Origin: Georgenia sp. EYE_87 | GTDB lineage: Bacteria; Actinomycetota; Actinomycetes; Actinomycetales; Actinomycetaceae | Length of the DNA stretch: 64,000 nt | Reading direction: 5' to 3' | Assembly: GCF_023148685.1 (NCBI RefSeq) | Contig: NZ_JAHXNL010000002.1 | Coordinates: 62,001 to 126,000 of the forward strand | In this document: positions 56,750 to 64,000 of the stretch, in pieces | How positions within the stretch are numbered: position 1 is the stretch's first letter | How the letters are laid out: each line of letters begins with the position of its first letter | The notes under the pieces: model-generated | What the model saw: the letters and a program-made list of their open reading frames with translations, nothing else | What the model was told of the DNA's origin: nothing | Database searches by the model: none | Program-made: the position numbers and the translations under genes

Positions 56750-56787
56750 GGCGAGGCCCGCACCCCGATCGGGGGGCGGGCCTCGCC
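56750..56787 (+). terminator. Second terminator hairpin of the nucleotidase gene
   Basis: GGCGAGGCCCG (56750-56760) pairs with 56777-56787 over 11 bp, with an inner CCCC/GGGG. It stands directly after the first hairpin, an efficient tandem stop. Confidence 0.75.
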
Positions 56788-56822
56788 CACGTCAGGGGGA
56801 CGAGCGCCGACCTCCTCGGCGT

Positions 56823-56828
56823 TACGGT
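56823..56828 (+). promoter_or_regulatory. Leaderless-type -10 (TACGGT) of the SCP-like gene
   Basis: TACGGT ends 6 nt before GTG 56835. Confidence 0.6.
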
Positions 56829-56834
56829 GGATGC

Positions 56835-57229
56835 GTGCCCCCTCGCCGACGAATCGATCCCTCCGAAGGCATGAGTGCCCTCACCGTCTGGATGCGGGCG
56901 CAGGACGACAACAGTGCCCACCTGGCGGCAGGTGTGGTCCGGACCGCCGTGCGCTTCACCCTCGAGGAGCTTGCCGTCAGCTCGCCCGGAAACTCCGTCG
57001 AGGTGCGCGTCCCGCCCGCCGGCGCCGTCCAGGCCATCGCCGGGCCGCGGCACACCCGCGGCACCCCCCCGAACGTCGTCGAGACGGACCCCGTGACGTG
57101 GCTCGCCCTGGCCACCGGACGACTGGCGTGGGACGACGCCGTCGCCACGGGCAAGGTGGCCGCGTCCGGGACCCGGGCCGATCTCAGCCCGGTTCTCCCG
57201 CTCATCACGCGGGCAGGTAGGTTCACGTC

Positions 57230-57233
<4 letters not shown>
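56835..57233 (+). CDS. Sterol-carrier-family-like small protein (Rv0807 type)
   Basis: A 132-residue protein with [20 protein letters not shown], then [20 protein letters not shown] and a [20 protein letters not shown] segment typical of actinobacterial SCP-2/mycothiol-like proteins adjoining purF (Rv0807 in M. tuberculosis). The role is unknown. It overlaps the next gene by 4 nt (GTGA). With purF, purM, DUF3073 and bldC downstream it matches the conserved actinobacterial block. Confidence 0.75.
57218..57223 (+). promoter_or_regulatory. Leaderless-type -10 (TAGGTT) inside the SCP-like gene
   Basis: TAGGTT ends 6 nt before GTG 57230 although that gene also overlaps the previous stop, so both coupled and independent expression are possible. 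Confidence 0.5.
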
Positions 57234-57793
<560 letters not shown>

Positions 57794-58027
57794 ACCAGTT
57801 CCGTCCGCGCGCCCCTTCGACCGGTCAGGGTCGGAAGGCCGTTCTCCTCGTGGGCGATGGAGTGGCCGATGGAGTGGCCGTCGCCCCAGGGGGCGACACG
57901 TGGAGGCCGATTGCCGCAGCAGGGCCTCCGATTCCGGCGTGCGACTTCGGCAGGGACTCCGGACCAGCGGGGTCGTGAAGCGCGACGAGCCGTGCACTCA
58001 GCCGCTGCGGCCGTCGGTGGCACGGCA

Positions 58028-58033
58028 TAGGGT
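58028..58033 (+). promoter_or_regulatory. Leaderless-type -10 (TAGGGT) of the RNB gene
   Basis: TAGGGT ends 6 nt before GTG 58040. Confidence 0.6.
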
Positions 58034-58039
58034 GCAGCC

Positions 58040-59512
58040 GTGCTCAGCCGATACCTCGCCCTCGACACCGCCGCGCCCGACGAGGTCCACGTCGCCCTCG
58101 AGCGGCTGCGGGCCGAGCTGGAGATCGAGCCGGAATTCCCGCCCGCGGCGCTGGCCGAGGCACAGGCTTCCGTCGACACCCCGCTGCCGCAGCGTGACGC
58201 CACCGGCATCCCGTTCGTGACGATCGACCCGCCCGGCTCCCGAGACCTCGACCAGGCTCTGCACATCGAGCGGGACGGCGAGGGCTTCCTCGTGCGTTAC
58301 GCCATCGCCTCGCTCGCGACCTTCGTCCAGCCGGGCGGCGCACTCGACCAGGAGGTCCACCAGCGTGGCGTGACGGTCTACGGCCCCACCGGGTCCTTCC
58401 CGCTGCACCCGCCGACGCTGAGCGCCGGGGCGGCGAGCCTGCTCCCCGAGGAGGACCGGCCGGCGTGCCTCTGGGAACTGCGTCTCGACGGCTCCGGCGA
58501 GCTGCTCGAGACGCGGGTCGAGCGTGCGGTCGTGCGCTCGCGAGCTCAGCTCACCTACCAGCAGGTCCAGACCGCGGCCGACGGCGGACCAGCCCTCCCG
58601 GACGGGGTCCCGACGGACCTCCCCGAGCTGCTGCGGACTGTCGGCGACCTGCGTCAGAACCTCGAGCGGCAGCGCGGCGGCGTCTCGCTGGAGATCCCCG
58701 AGCAGCACATCGAGCGCAACGAGCACGGCTACGTGCTCGCCTTCCGAGCCACCCTGCCGGTGGAGGGGTGGAACGCGCAGATCTCCCTTCTCACGGGGAT
58801 CGCGGCGGCCGGACTCATGCGCGAGGCGGGCGTCGGGATCCTCCGCACCCTGCCCGACCCGGATCCCCGCGACGTCCGACGCCTGCGCCGTGCCGGGGCC
58901 GCTCTCGGCGTCGACTGGCCCGAAGGCACCACCTACGGCGAGCTCCTGCGGACCCTCGACTCCGCCGTCCCGGCGCACGCGGCGTTCCTCAACGAGGCCA
59001 CGATGCTCTTCCGGGGAGCGGGGTACCTCGCCCTGGGCGTCGGCGGCGTCGCGGACGGCGACCGGCCCACCACCCGCCATGCCGCCATCGCCGCGGAGTA
59101 CGCCCACGTGACCGCCCCGCTGCGGCGGCTCGTCGACCGCTACGGCCTCGAGATCTGCCTCGCGCACTGCGCGGGCGAGCAGGTGCCCGCCTGGGTCATC
59201 GACGCCCTGCCCGGCCTCCCGTCGACCATGGGCCGGACCACCCAGCGCGCCAACGCCTACGAGCGCGGCGCCGTCGACGCGCTGGAGGCGCTCGTGCTGG
59301 AGGGCCGGGTCGGCGAGGTCTTCGAGGGCGTGATCGTCGAGAGCGACGACGGCGGCAAGATCGGCGGCACCGAGCGCGGCACGGTCGTGGTCGGCTCTCC
59401 GGCGGTCGAGGGGCGCGTCGAGGGGGCCGACCTGCCGGTGGGGGAGCGGATCGAGGTCCGTCTCGTCGAGGTCGACGTCCCGGAGCGGCTGGTGCGGTTC
59501 GAGCTGGCCTAG
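58040..59512 (+). CDS. RNB-domain ribonuclease (RNase II/R type)
   Basis: The 490-residue protein has the RNB catalytic sequence FVTIDPPGSRDLDQALHIER (Mg-binding Asp cluster, near residue 65), FVQPGGALDQEV and AEYAHVTAPLRRLVDRYG (the late RNB motif). A C-terminal S1-like stretch (EVFEGVIVESDDGG) follows. It lacks the large N-terminal cold-shock domains of RNase R, so it is a compact form seen in actinobacteria. It probably degrades RNA 3'-5' in the cytoplasm. Leaderless promoter directly upstream, purF 99 nt downstream. Confident family call. Confidence 0.9.
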   Translation: MLSRYLALDTAAPDEVHVALERLRAELEIEPEFPPAALAEAQASVDTPLPQRDATGIPFVTIDPPGSRDLDQALHIERDGEGFLVRYAIASLATFVQPGGALDQEVHQRGVTVYGPTGSFPLHPPTLSAGAASLLPEEDRPACLWELRLDGSGELLETRVERAVVRSRAQLTYQQVQTAADGGPALPDGVPTDLPELLRTVGDLRQNLERQRGGVSLEIPEQHIERNEHGYVLAFRATLPVEGWNAQISLLTGIAAAGLMREAGVGILRTLPDPDPRDVRRLRRAGAALGVDWPEGTTYGELLRTLDSAVPAHAAFLNEATMLFRGAGYLALGVGGVADGDRPTTRHAAIAAEYAHVTAPLRRLVDRYGLEICLAHCAGEQVPAWVIDALPGLPSTMGRTTQRANAYERGAVDALEALVLEGRVGEVFEGVIVESDDGGKIGGTERGTVVVGSPAVEGRVEGADLPVGERIEVRLVEVDVPERLVRFELA

Positions 59513-59599
59513 CGGCCGGCGTGGTCGCCGTCGCCGTCCGGCGTCCGGGACGGTTCGCCTGCCCCGCGGACGGCCGGTGGAGCAGGGGCCGCGGTGTGC

Positions 59600-59605
59600 G
59601 ACCAT
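59600..59605 (+). promoter_or_regulatory. Leaderless-type -10 (GACCAT) of purF
   Basis: GACCAT ends 6 nt before GTG 59612. An in-frame start at 59594 lies upstream of this element and is rejected. Confidence 0.5.
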
Positions 59606-59611
59606 GGGGCC

Positions 59612-61186
59612 GTGGCGCGCGGAGACGGACGGCTTTCCCATGACCTTCTCCCGGGCGAGAAGGGGCCGCAGGACGAGTGCGGCGTCTTCGGCGTCTGGGC
59701 CCCCGGTGAGGATGTCGCCAGGCTGACCTACTTCGGCATCTACGCGCTCCAGCACCGTGGCCAGGAGTCGGCGGGGATCGCCACCTCCAACGGCGAGCAG
59801 ATCCTCGTGTACAAGGACATGGGCCTCGTCTCCCAGGTCTTCGACGACCAGGCGCTCGAGCCGCTGAAGGGCCACATCGCCGTCGGGCACACGCGTTACT
59901 CGACGACCGGCTCCTCGGAGTGGCAGAACGCCCAGCCGACCCTCGGCCCCACCGCCTCGGGCACGGTGGCGCTCGGCCACAACGGCAACCTCACGAACAC
60001 CCGTGAGCTGATGGACCTCGTGCGCGAGCGCTTCGGCAAGGACCTGCGCGGCGAGCTGGGCCGCGGATCCTCCACCGACACCGCCGTCGTCACGGCGCTC
60101 CTCGGCGGCACCAGCGAGAACGGCGAGCGACTCGAGGACGTCGCCATGGACGTCCTGCCCCTGCTCGAGGGTGCCTTCTCCCTGGCCTTCATGGACGAGC
60201 ACACCCTCTACGCGGCCCGCGACGCCCACGGCGTCCGGCCCCTCGTCCTCGGCCGGCTGGAGCGGGGCTGGGCCGTCGCCTCCGAGACCGCGGCCCTCGA
60301 CATCGTCGGCGCCTCCTTCGTGCGCGAGGTCGAGCCCGGCGAGCTGCTGATCATCGACGCCGACGGGCTGCGCTCGCGCCGCTTCGCCGAGGCCACCCCG
60401 CACGGCTGCGTCTTCGAGTACGTCTACCTCGCCCGGCCGGACACCCGGATCGCCGGCGTGTCCGTCAACGCGGCGCGCTCGGAGATGGGCCGGGTCCTCG
60501 CCCGCGAGTGCGCCGTCGACGCCGACCTGGTCATCCCCACCCCCGAGTCGGGCACCCCCGCCGCGATCGGCTACGCCCAGGAGTCGGGCATCCCGTTCGC
60601 GCAGGGCCTGGTCAAGAACTCCTACGTGGGGCGCACCTTCATCCAGCCGACGGACACGATCCGCCAGCTCGGGATCCGGCTCAAGCTCAACCCGCTCCGT
60701 GAGGTCATCGCCGGCAAGCGGCTCGTGGTGGTGGACGACTCCATCGTCCGCGGGAACACCCAGCGCGCCCTCGTGCGGATGCTCCGCGAGGCCGGCGCCG
60801 CCGAGGTGCACGTGCGCATCTCCTCCCCGCCGGTGAAGTGGCCGTGCTTCTACGGCATCGACTTCGCCACGCGGGCCGAGCTCATCGCCAACGGCCTGAG
60901 CACCGAAGAGATCCGTGACAACCTCGGCGCCGACTCGCTCGGGTACATCTCCCTCGAGGGCATGGTCGCGGCCACGACGCGCCCGCGCGAACGTCTGTGC
61001 ACGGCGTGCTTCACCGGCGAGTACCCGATCCGGATCCACGGCGGCGCCACCGTCTCCGGCGCGGACGCGCCGACCATCCCCGACGCCGGCGACTCCCCCG
61101 TGGCCGGACTCGAGACCCCCGGGGTGCCGGCCGAGCTCGCCCCGACCGACGCCGCCACCGCCTCGCAGCCAGGAGCCCTGCAGTGA
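59612..61186 (+). CDS. purF: Amidophosphoribosyltransferase
   Basis: PurF commits PRPP to purine synthesis by making phosphoribosylamine with glutamine. The 524-residue protein has a propeptide that must be cut to expose Cys23 (QDECGVFGVWAPGED). GIYALQHRGQESAGIATS, HTRYSTTGSSEWQNAQP, the PRPP motif LVVVDDSIVRGNTQRALVRM and a C-terminal PTPESGTPAAIGYAQE stretch follow. Cys residues near the end (CTACF type) may hold an Fe-S cluster. It overlaps purM by 4 nt (GTGA). GTG 59612 is chosen from the leaderless promoter. Identification is secure. Confidence 0.96.
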   Translation: MARGDGRLSHDLLPGEKGPQDECGVFGVWAPGEDVARLTYFGIYALQHRGQESAGIATSNGEQILVYKDMGLVSQVFDDQALEPLKGHIAVGHTRYSTTGSSEWQNAQPTLGPTASGTVALGHNGNLTNTRELMDLVRERFGKDLRGELGRGSSTDTAVVTALLGGTSENGERLEDVAMDVLPLLEGAFSLAFMDEHTLYAARDAHGVRPLVLGRLERGWAVASETAALDIVGASFVREVEPGELLIIDADGLRSRRFAEATPHGCVFEYVYLARPDTRIAGVSVNAARSEMGRVLARECAVDADLVIPTPESGTPAAIGYAQESGIPFAQGLVKNSYVGRTFIQPTDTIRQLGIRLKLNPLREVIAGKRLVVVDDSIVRGNTQRALVRMLREAGAAEVHVRISSPPVKWPCFYGIDFATRAELIANGLSTEEIRDNLGADSLGYISLEGMVAATTRPRERLCTACFTGEYPIRIHGGATVSGADAPTIPDAGDSPVAGLETPGVPAELAPTDAATASQPGALQ

Positions 61187-62307
61187 CCGAGACCCCGCAC
61201 CAGCCGATCACCTACGCGGCCGCCGGCGTGGACACCGAGGCCGGTGACAAGGCGGTCGAGCTGATGAAGGAGGCCGTGCGCGGCACGCACACCTCCGCCG
61301 TCGTCGGCGGGGTCGGCGGGTTCGCCGGTCTGGTGGACGTCAGCGCGCTGAAGAGCTACCGGCGCCCGCTGCTGGCCACCTCGACCGACGGCGTCGGCAC
61401 CAAGGTCGCCATCGCGCAGGCCATGGACATGCACGACACGATCGGCCACGACCTCGTCGGCATGGTGGTCGACGACATCGTGGTCGTCGGCGCGCGCCCG
61501 CTGCTGATGACGGACTACATCGCCACCGGCAAGGTCGTCCCCGAGCGCGTCGCGGACATCGTGCGCGGCATCGCCGAGGCCTGCGCGATCGTCGGCACGC
61601 CGCTGCTCGGCGGGGAGACCGCCGAGCACCCCGGCCTGCTCGGCGAGGACGAGTACGACGTCGCGGGCGCCGCCACCGGAGTGGTCGAGGCCGACGACGT
61701 CCTGGGCGCGGAGCGCGTCCGCCCCGGCGACGTCCTGATCGCCATGGCGGCCTCCGGCCTCCACTCCAACGGCTACTCGCTCGTGCGGCGGGTCATCGAC
61801 GTCGCGGGCTGGGCCCTGGACCGGCACGTGCCCGAGCTGGGCCGCACCGTGGGGGAGGAGCTGCTCGAGCCGACCCGCCTGTACACGCCCGCCTGCCTCG
61901 ACCTCGTCGGGGCGCCGGGGGTGGAGGTCCACGCGTTCAGCCACGTCACCGGCGGTGGCCTCGCCGCCAACCTCGCGCGCGTGCTGCCGAAGGGGCTCGT
62001 GGCCGACGTCGACCGCGCCAGCTGGGTGGTCCCGCCCGTCTTCGAGATGGTGCGGACCCTCGGCCAGGTGCCCTGGGGTGACCTGCAGGCGACCCTCAAT
62101 CTCGGGGTGGGCATGGTCGCCGTCGTCCCGGCCGACTCGGCGGACGCCGCGGTCGCGGCGGTCAGGGCGCGCGGCATCGACGCCTGGCTGCTGGGACGGG
62201 TCGCCGAGGACGACGGCGAGCCCGGGGCCGACGGCGAGGTCGTCCGCGGGACGAAGGGTGTCGACGGCGGAGCCGTCCGCCTGGTCGGCACGTACCGGAC
62301 GTCCTGA
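61183..62307 (+). CDS. purM: Phosphoribosylformylglycinamidine cyclo-ligase (AIR synthetase)
   Basis: PurM closes the imidazole ring of FGAM to AIR using ATP. The 374-residue protein has VDTEAGDKAVELMK, LLATSTDGVGTKVAIAQAM, GHDLVGMVVDDIVVVGARPL and GGETAEHPGLLGEDEYDVAG (active loop). HSNGYSLVRRVI and HVTGGGLAANLARVLP follow. GTG 61183 overlaps the purF stop by 4 nt, coupling the two. Convergent DUF3073 lies beyond two hairpins. Identification is secure. Confidence 0.97.
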   Translation: MTETPHQPITYAAAGVDTEAGDKAVELMKEAVRGTHTSAVVGGVGGFAGLVDVSALKSYRRPLLATSTDGVGTKVAIAQAMDMHDTIGHDLVGMVVDDIVVVGARPLLMTDYIATGKVVPERVADIVRGIAEACAIVGTPLLGGETAEHPGLLGEDEYDVAGAATGVVEADDVLGAERVRPGDVLIAMAASGLHSNGYSLVRRVIDVAGWALDRHVPELGRTVGEELLEPTRLYTPACLDLVGAPGVEVHAFSHVTGGGLAANLARVLPKGLVADVDRASWVVPPVFEMVRTLGQVPWGDLQATLNLGVGMVAVVPADSADAAVAAVRARGIDAWLLGRVAEDDGEPGADGEVVRGTKGVDGGAVRLVGTYRTS

Positions 62308-62394
62308 GCGCTTCGCTGTAGCGGCGTCGCCCGGCTGTCGGGGCGTTTCGACGGCGGCGGCGCGTCCTGGCCGGCGTCACCGGCCGAGCGCGCG

Positions 62395-62437
62395 TCGCTC
62401 CGCCGCACCGTCAGCGTGTGACGGCACGGCGGAGCGA
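62395..62437. terminator. Nested hairpin after purM
   Basis: Outer arms TCGCTCCGCCG (62395-62405) and 62427-62437 are perfect over 11 bp. Inner CCGTCA/TGACGG (62408-62413, 62419-62424) continue the stem. It serves purM and convergent DUF3073. Confidence 0.75.
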
Positions 62438-62468
62438 GGTGCACCCGGCGGAAATGACACGGACCTCC

Positions 62469-62488
62469 CACCGGTCCCGGGACCGGTG
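62469..62488. terminator. 20-bp perfect palindrome near the DUF3073 stop
   Basis: CACCGGTCCC followed by its exact reverse complement, 8 nt past the DUF3073 stop. It could terminate or bind a protein. Confidence 0.55.
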
Positions 62489-62495
62489 CGACGGA

Positions 62496-62687
62496 TCAGC
62501 GGGTCGAGCGGATGTCGCCCCAGTCGTCCGTGGCAGGAGGGATCTGGTCGTCGTAGTCGTCCCCGTCTACGTCGTCAGTCCGCGACGTGAGCTCTCGCTC
62601 GAGAGCCCGATAGTCGGTCTCGGGGCTGAAGTACTTCAGCTTGCGAGCGACCTTCGTCTGCTTGGCCTTTTGACGGCCGCGCCCCAT
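62496..62687 (-). CDS. DUF3073 family small protein
   Basis: A 63-residue protein starting MGRGRQKAKQTKVARKLKYF with a basic N-terminus and acidic C-terminus, the signature of actinobacterial DUF3073. It regularly lies next to purM (Rv0810c beside Rv0809 in M. tuberculosis), as here. ATG 62687 has GGAGG about 11 nt upstream. The basic head could bind nucleic acid, but the function is unknown. A -10-like TATGGT on the minus strand (62845-62850) would give a leader of about 150 nt. Confidence 0.9.
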   Translation of the reverse strand: MGRGRQKAKQTKVARKLKYFSPETDYRALERELTSRTDDVDGDDYDDQIPPATDDWGDIRSTR

Positions 62688-62973
62688 GGCGTCGACCCCC
62701 TCCAATAGAACCGGGGCAGGCACCCTGCGGTGCGGCCCCGTGTATGTGGTCATCTGTGTCGTGGGGCCACGGTACATGGTCGAGGCACCCCACAGCCATT
62801 CCGTCAGGCGTCCGGCGCTGTGTGAAGAGTCTCCAGATGGAGGCACCATAAGCCGCTTACGTCCAGATTGTCGGGACCATCGGCCCGGGTTCCGGGCCCC
62901 GGAGGATGGAAGTCTTGCCTGAACGACGCCGCAGAGCGCGCCGCGCCGGTTTGCTGCATCTCGAGGAGGACTC
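62688..62973. other. Divergent gap between DUF3073 and bldC (286 nt)
   Basis: Carries both promoters. A 7-bp hairpin (GGCCCGG/CCGGGCC, 62882-62888 with 62892-62898) sits in the likely bldC leader. I see no gene. Confidence 0.5.
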
Positions 62974-63204
62974 ATGGCGATGACGGAAGGGACCACCGAA
63001 CAGCTGCTGACGCCGTCGGAGGTGGCGGCGAAGTTCCGCGTCGACCCCAAGACGGTCACCCGCTGGGCGAACGCCGGCAAGCTCTCGTCGATCCGGACGC
63101 TCGGCGGCCACCGCCGGTTCCGGCGCGAGGAGGTCGAGGAGCTGCTCGCGGCGAGCGGGATGCCCGCGCACGACGAGCACGACAGGCACGTGGCGGCGAG
63201 CTAG
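62974..63204 (+). CDS. bldC: BldC-family MerR-like DNA-binding protein
   Basis: The 76-residue protein is a single helix-turn-helix domain: LLTPSEVAAKFRVDPKTVTR, then WANAGKLSSIRTLGGHRRFR. BldC in Streptomyces holds off the start of sporulation and binds direct repeats cooperatively. In non-sporulating actinobacteria its targets are less known. ATG 62974 has GAGGAGG 4 nt upstream. Neighbours DUF3073 and purM are the usual ones. A near-perfect 41-bp palindrome follows 64 nt after the stop. Family secure. Confidence 0.93.
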   Translation: MAMTEGTTEQLLTPSEVAAKFRVDPKTVTRWANAGKLSSIRTLGGHRRFRREEVEELLAASGMPAHDEHDRHVAAS

Positions 63205-63267
63205 CGAGTGCCGCGCCGCTGACCGGCGCCATTGCGGCGCGGCCGGGGTCGACGACGACACATCAGA

Positions 63268-63308
63268 CGGCTCGGCCGCCCGCACCTGAGGTGCGGGCGG
63301 CCGAGCCG
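63268..63308. terminator. 41-bp near-perfect palindrome between bldC and the DUF3618 gene
   Basis: Arms 63268-63287 and 63289-63308 are exact 20-nt reverse complements around a single G. The pair of convergent genes makes a bidirectional terminator likely. Confidence 0.85.
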
Positions 63309-63397
63309 CTACGTCGTGGCTACGGGTCGTCGTTGTCGGCGGCGCGTGCGGCGTCCCGGGAGGCCTGCGCCGTCCGCGCGCACGGCGCCGCGCGGCG

Positions 63398-63706
63398 TCA
63401 GCGCCGGCGCAGCTTGATGAGGATCGCGACCCCGGCGGCCGCGATCCCGGCGACGAGGACGCCGAGGGACCTCGGGTCCCCGGCCGCGACGTCGTCCTTG
63501 AACTCCTTGGCGCGGTCGCCGGCCTCCTTGGCCGCCGTCCGGGCACCTTCCTTGGCCGCCGTGACCTGAGCGCGCGGGTCAAGCCGGTCGCTCAGCTCGT
63601 TGACCGTGTTCGTCAGGTCCAGCCGGGTGCGGGCGAGGTCGGCCTCGATCTCGGCCTGCGAGCGCTTCCGCGCAGCGTCGTTCTGCGGCGTCGCTTCATA
63701 GCTCAC
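63398..63706 (-). CDS. DUF3618 family protein
   Basis: A 102-residue protein with RSQAEIEADLARTRLDLTNT (coiled, DUF3618), then VNELSDRLDPRAQV, an Ala-rich middle and a C-terminal membrane segment SLGVLVAGIAAAGVAILIKL with a basic end. DUF3618 proteins go with holin-like partners and are often linked to envelope stress. GTG 63706 overlaps the upstream gene's stop by 4 nt. The role is unknown. Confidence 0.85.
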   Translation of the reverse strand: MSYEATPQNDAARKRSQAEIEADLARTRLDLTNTVNELSDRLDPRAQVTAAKEGARTAAKEAGDRAKEFKDDVAAGDPRSLGVLVAGIAAAGVAILIKLRRR

Positions 63707-64000
63707 TTCTGGATCCCTCTCTTCACGGCGTCCACGTCCTCCTTGAACCCTTCCTGGGGCTTCGGCTGGAACTCCTTGGAGGCGTCGATCTTCTTCTTGC
63801 CGACGAGCGCCGCGATGCCGGCGACGATCAGCAGCACCACACCGACGATCAGCGCGGACAGCCACGCGGGCAGCACGGTGGCAAGGCCGAGGATCGCGGC
63901 GGCCAGCAGCACCCCGAACGCGTAGAGGCCCAGGACGGCGGCGCCGCCGAGGAAGCCGGCGCCCGTGCCGAGCCGCTTGCCCTTCTCGGCGAGCTGGACC
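63703..64000 (-). CDS. Phage_holin_3_6/DUF1469-type membrane protein (partial, N-terminus cut)
   Basis: I read the frame beyond the annotated start to the window edge. Visible residues include VQLAEKGKRLGTGAGFLGGA and two membrane segments (LYAFGVLLAAAILGLATVLP and LSALIVGVVLLIVAGIAALV), then GKKKIDASKEF. This is the actinobacterial holin-3-6 family, despite its name not phage-derived. It is co-translated with the DUF3618 gene (4-nt overlap). The start lies outside. Confidence 0.83.
   Translation of the reverse strand, partial: VQLAEKGKRLGTGAGFLGGAAVLGLYAFGVLLAAAILGLATVLPAWLSALIVGVVLLIVAGIAALVGKKKIDASKEFQPKPQEGFKEDVDAVKRGIQK

Noticed and set aside
63703..64000. Prophage remnant suggested by the holin-like name
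   Set aside because: The family is chromosomal in actinobacteria, paired with DUF3618, and no phage gene is nearby.

Overview
The window is about 64 kb of very GC-rich DNA from an actinobacterium. The evidence is the gene content (GTP-type PEPCK, purS/purQ/purL, a RamB-like regulator, DUF3073 next to BldC, a FabG4/FadA2-type block), frequent GTG starts and many leaderless promoters. Local similarities suggest Micrococcales (Cellulomonas/Georgenia-like), but the genus cannot be fixed from sequence reading alone. I saw no rRNA, tRNA, prophage, transposase or CRISPR array. The window reads as chromosomal core with some accessory loci.

Layout. 1-7 kb: a truncated STAS protein, purA, a second STAS protein, a TetR regulator, and a RamB-like XRE regulator divergent from pckG across a perfect palindrome. 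7-17.4 kb: a DUF2249 protein, purD, 6-phosphogluconate dehydrogenase, a metallophosphoesterase, purC, a membrane acyl desaturase with a 20-bp operator-like palindrome, an isochorismatase/nucleoside hydrolase pair, and purS-purQ. 17.4-22.6 kb: alanine dehydrogenase, a YceI protein, an ABC-F ATPase, a TipA-like MerR regulator and a small membrane protein. 22.9-29.8 kb: a lipid block (MaoC-type hydratase, two-domain FabG4-like reductase and FadA2-like thiolase, divergent from a TetR regulator and an acyl-CoA oxidase-like enzyme). 30-39.2 kb: an Sfp-type phosphopantetheinyl transferase, an MBL-fold hydrolase, a small M1 peptidase overlapping a Pls/PosA-type NRPS, and a divergent flavoprotein disulfide reductase. 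39.4-45 kb: a ScyD/ScyE-like secreted protein, an orphan PTS IIC-like permease, a TreT-like glycosyltransferase and a DUF2804 protein. 45.4-54 kb: purL, gdhA, a secreted subtilase, cutC, a thiamine-binding-type small protein and a DHA2 exporter. 54-64 kb: a secreted 5'-nucleotidase with C-terminal repeats, then a conserved actinobacterial block (SCP-like protein, membrane protein, RNB ribonuclease, purF, purM, DUF3073, bldC) and a DUF3618/holin-like membrane pair cut by the window end.

How it works together. Eight purine genes (A, D, C, S, Q, L, F, M) are scattered singly or in pairs and recur through the window. Lipid genes form a coherent beta-oxidation-like or chain-remodelling block with its own TetR regulator and two operator-like repeats. 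The most interesting locus is the NRPS. By my alignment its adenylation-pocket residues resemble a lysine code, it has the A-T-membrane layout of epsilon-poly-L-lysine synthetase, and it overlaps an M1 peptidase by 4 nt. With a phosphopantetheinyl transferase about 2.4 kb downstream of its 3' end (about 1.1 kb beyond the peptidase gene), it may be a complete make, activate and degrade module for an isopeptide homopolymer.

Regulation. At least a dozen genes have a -10-like hexamer 6-7 nt before the start codon, which indicates leaderless mRNAs. Several intergenic gaps are filled by short tandem repeats that differ from gap to gap. GC-rich hairpins without U-tracts sit at most gene ends.
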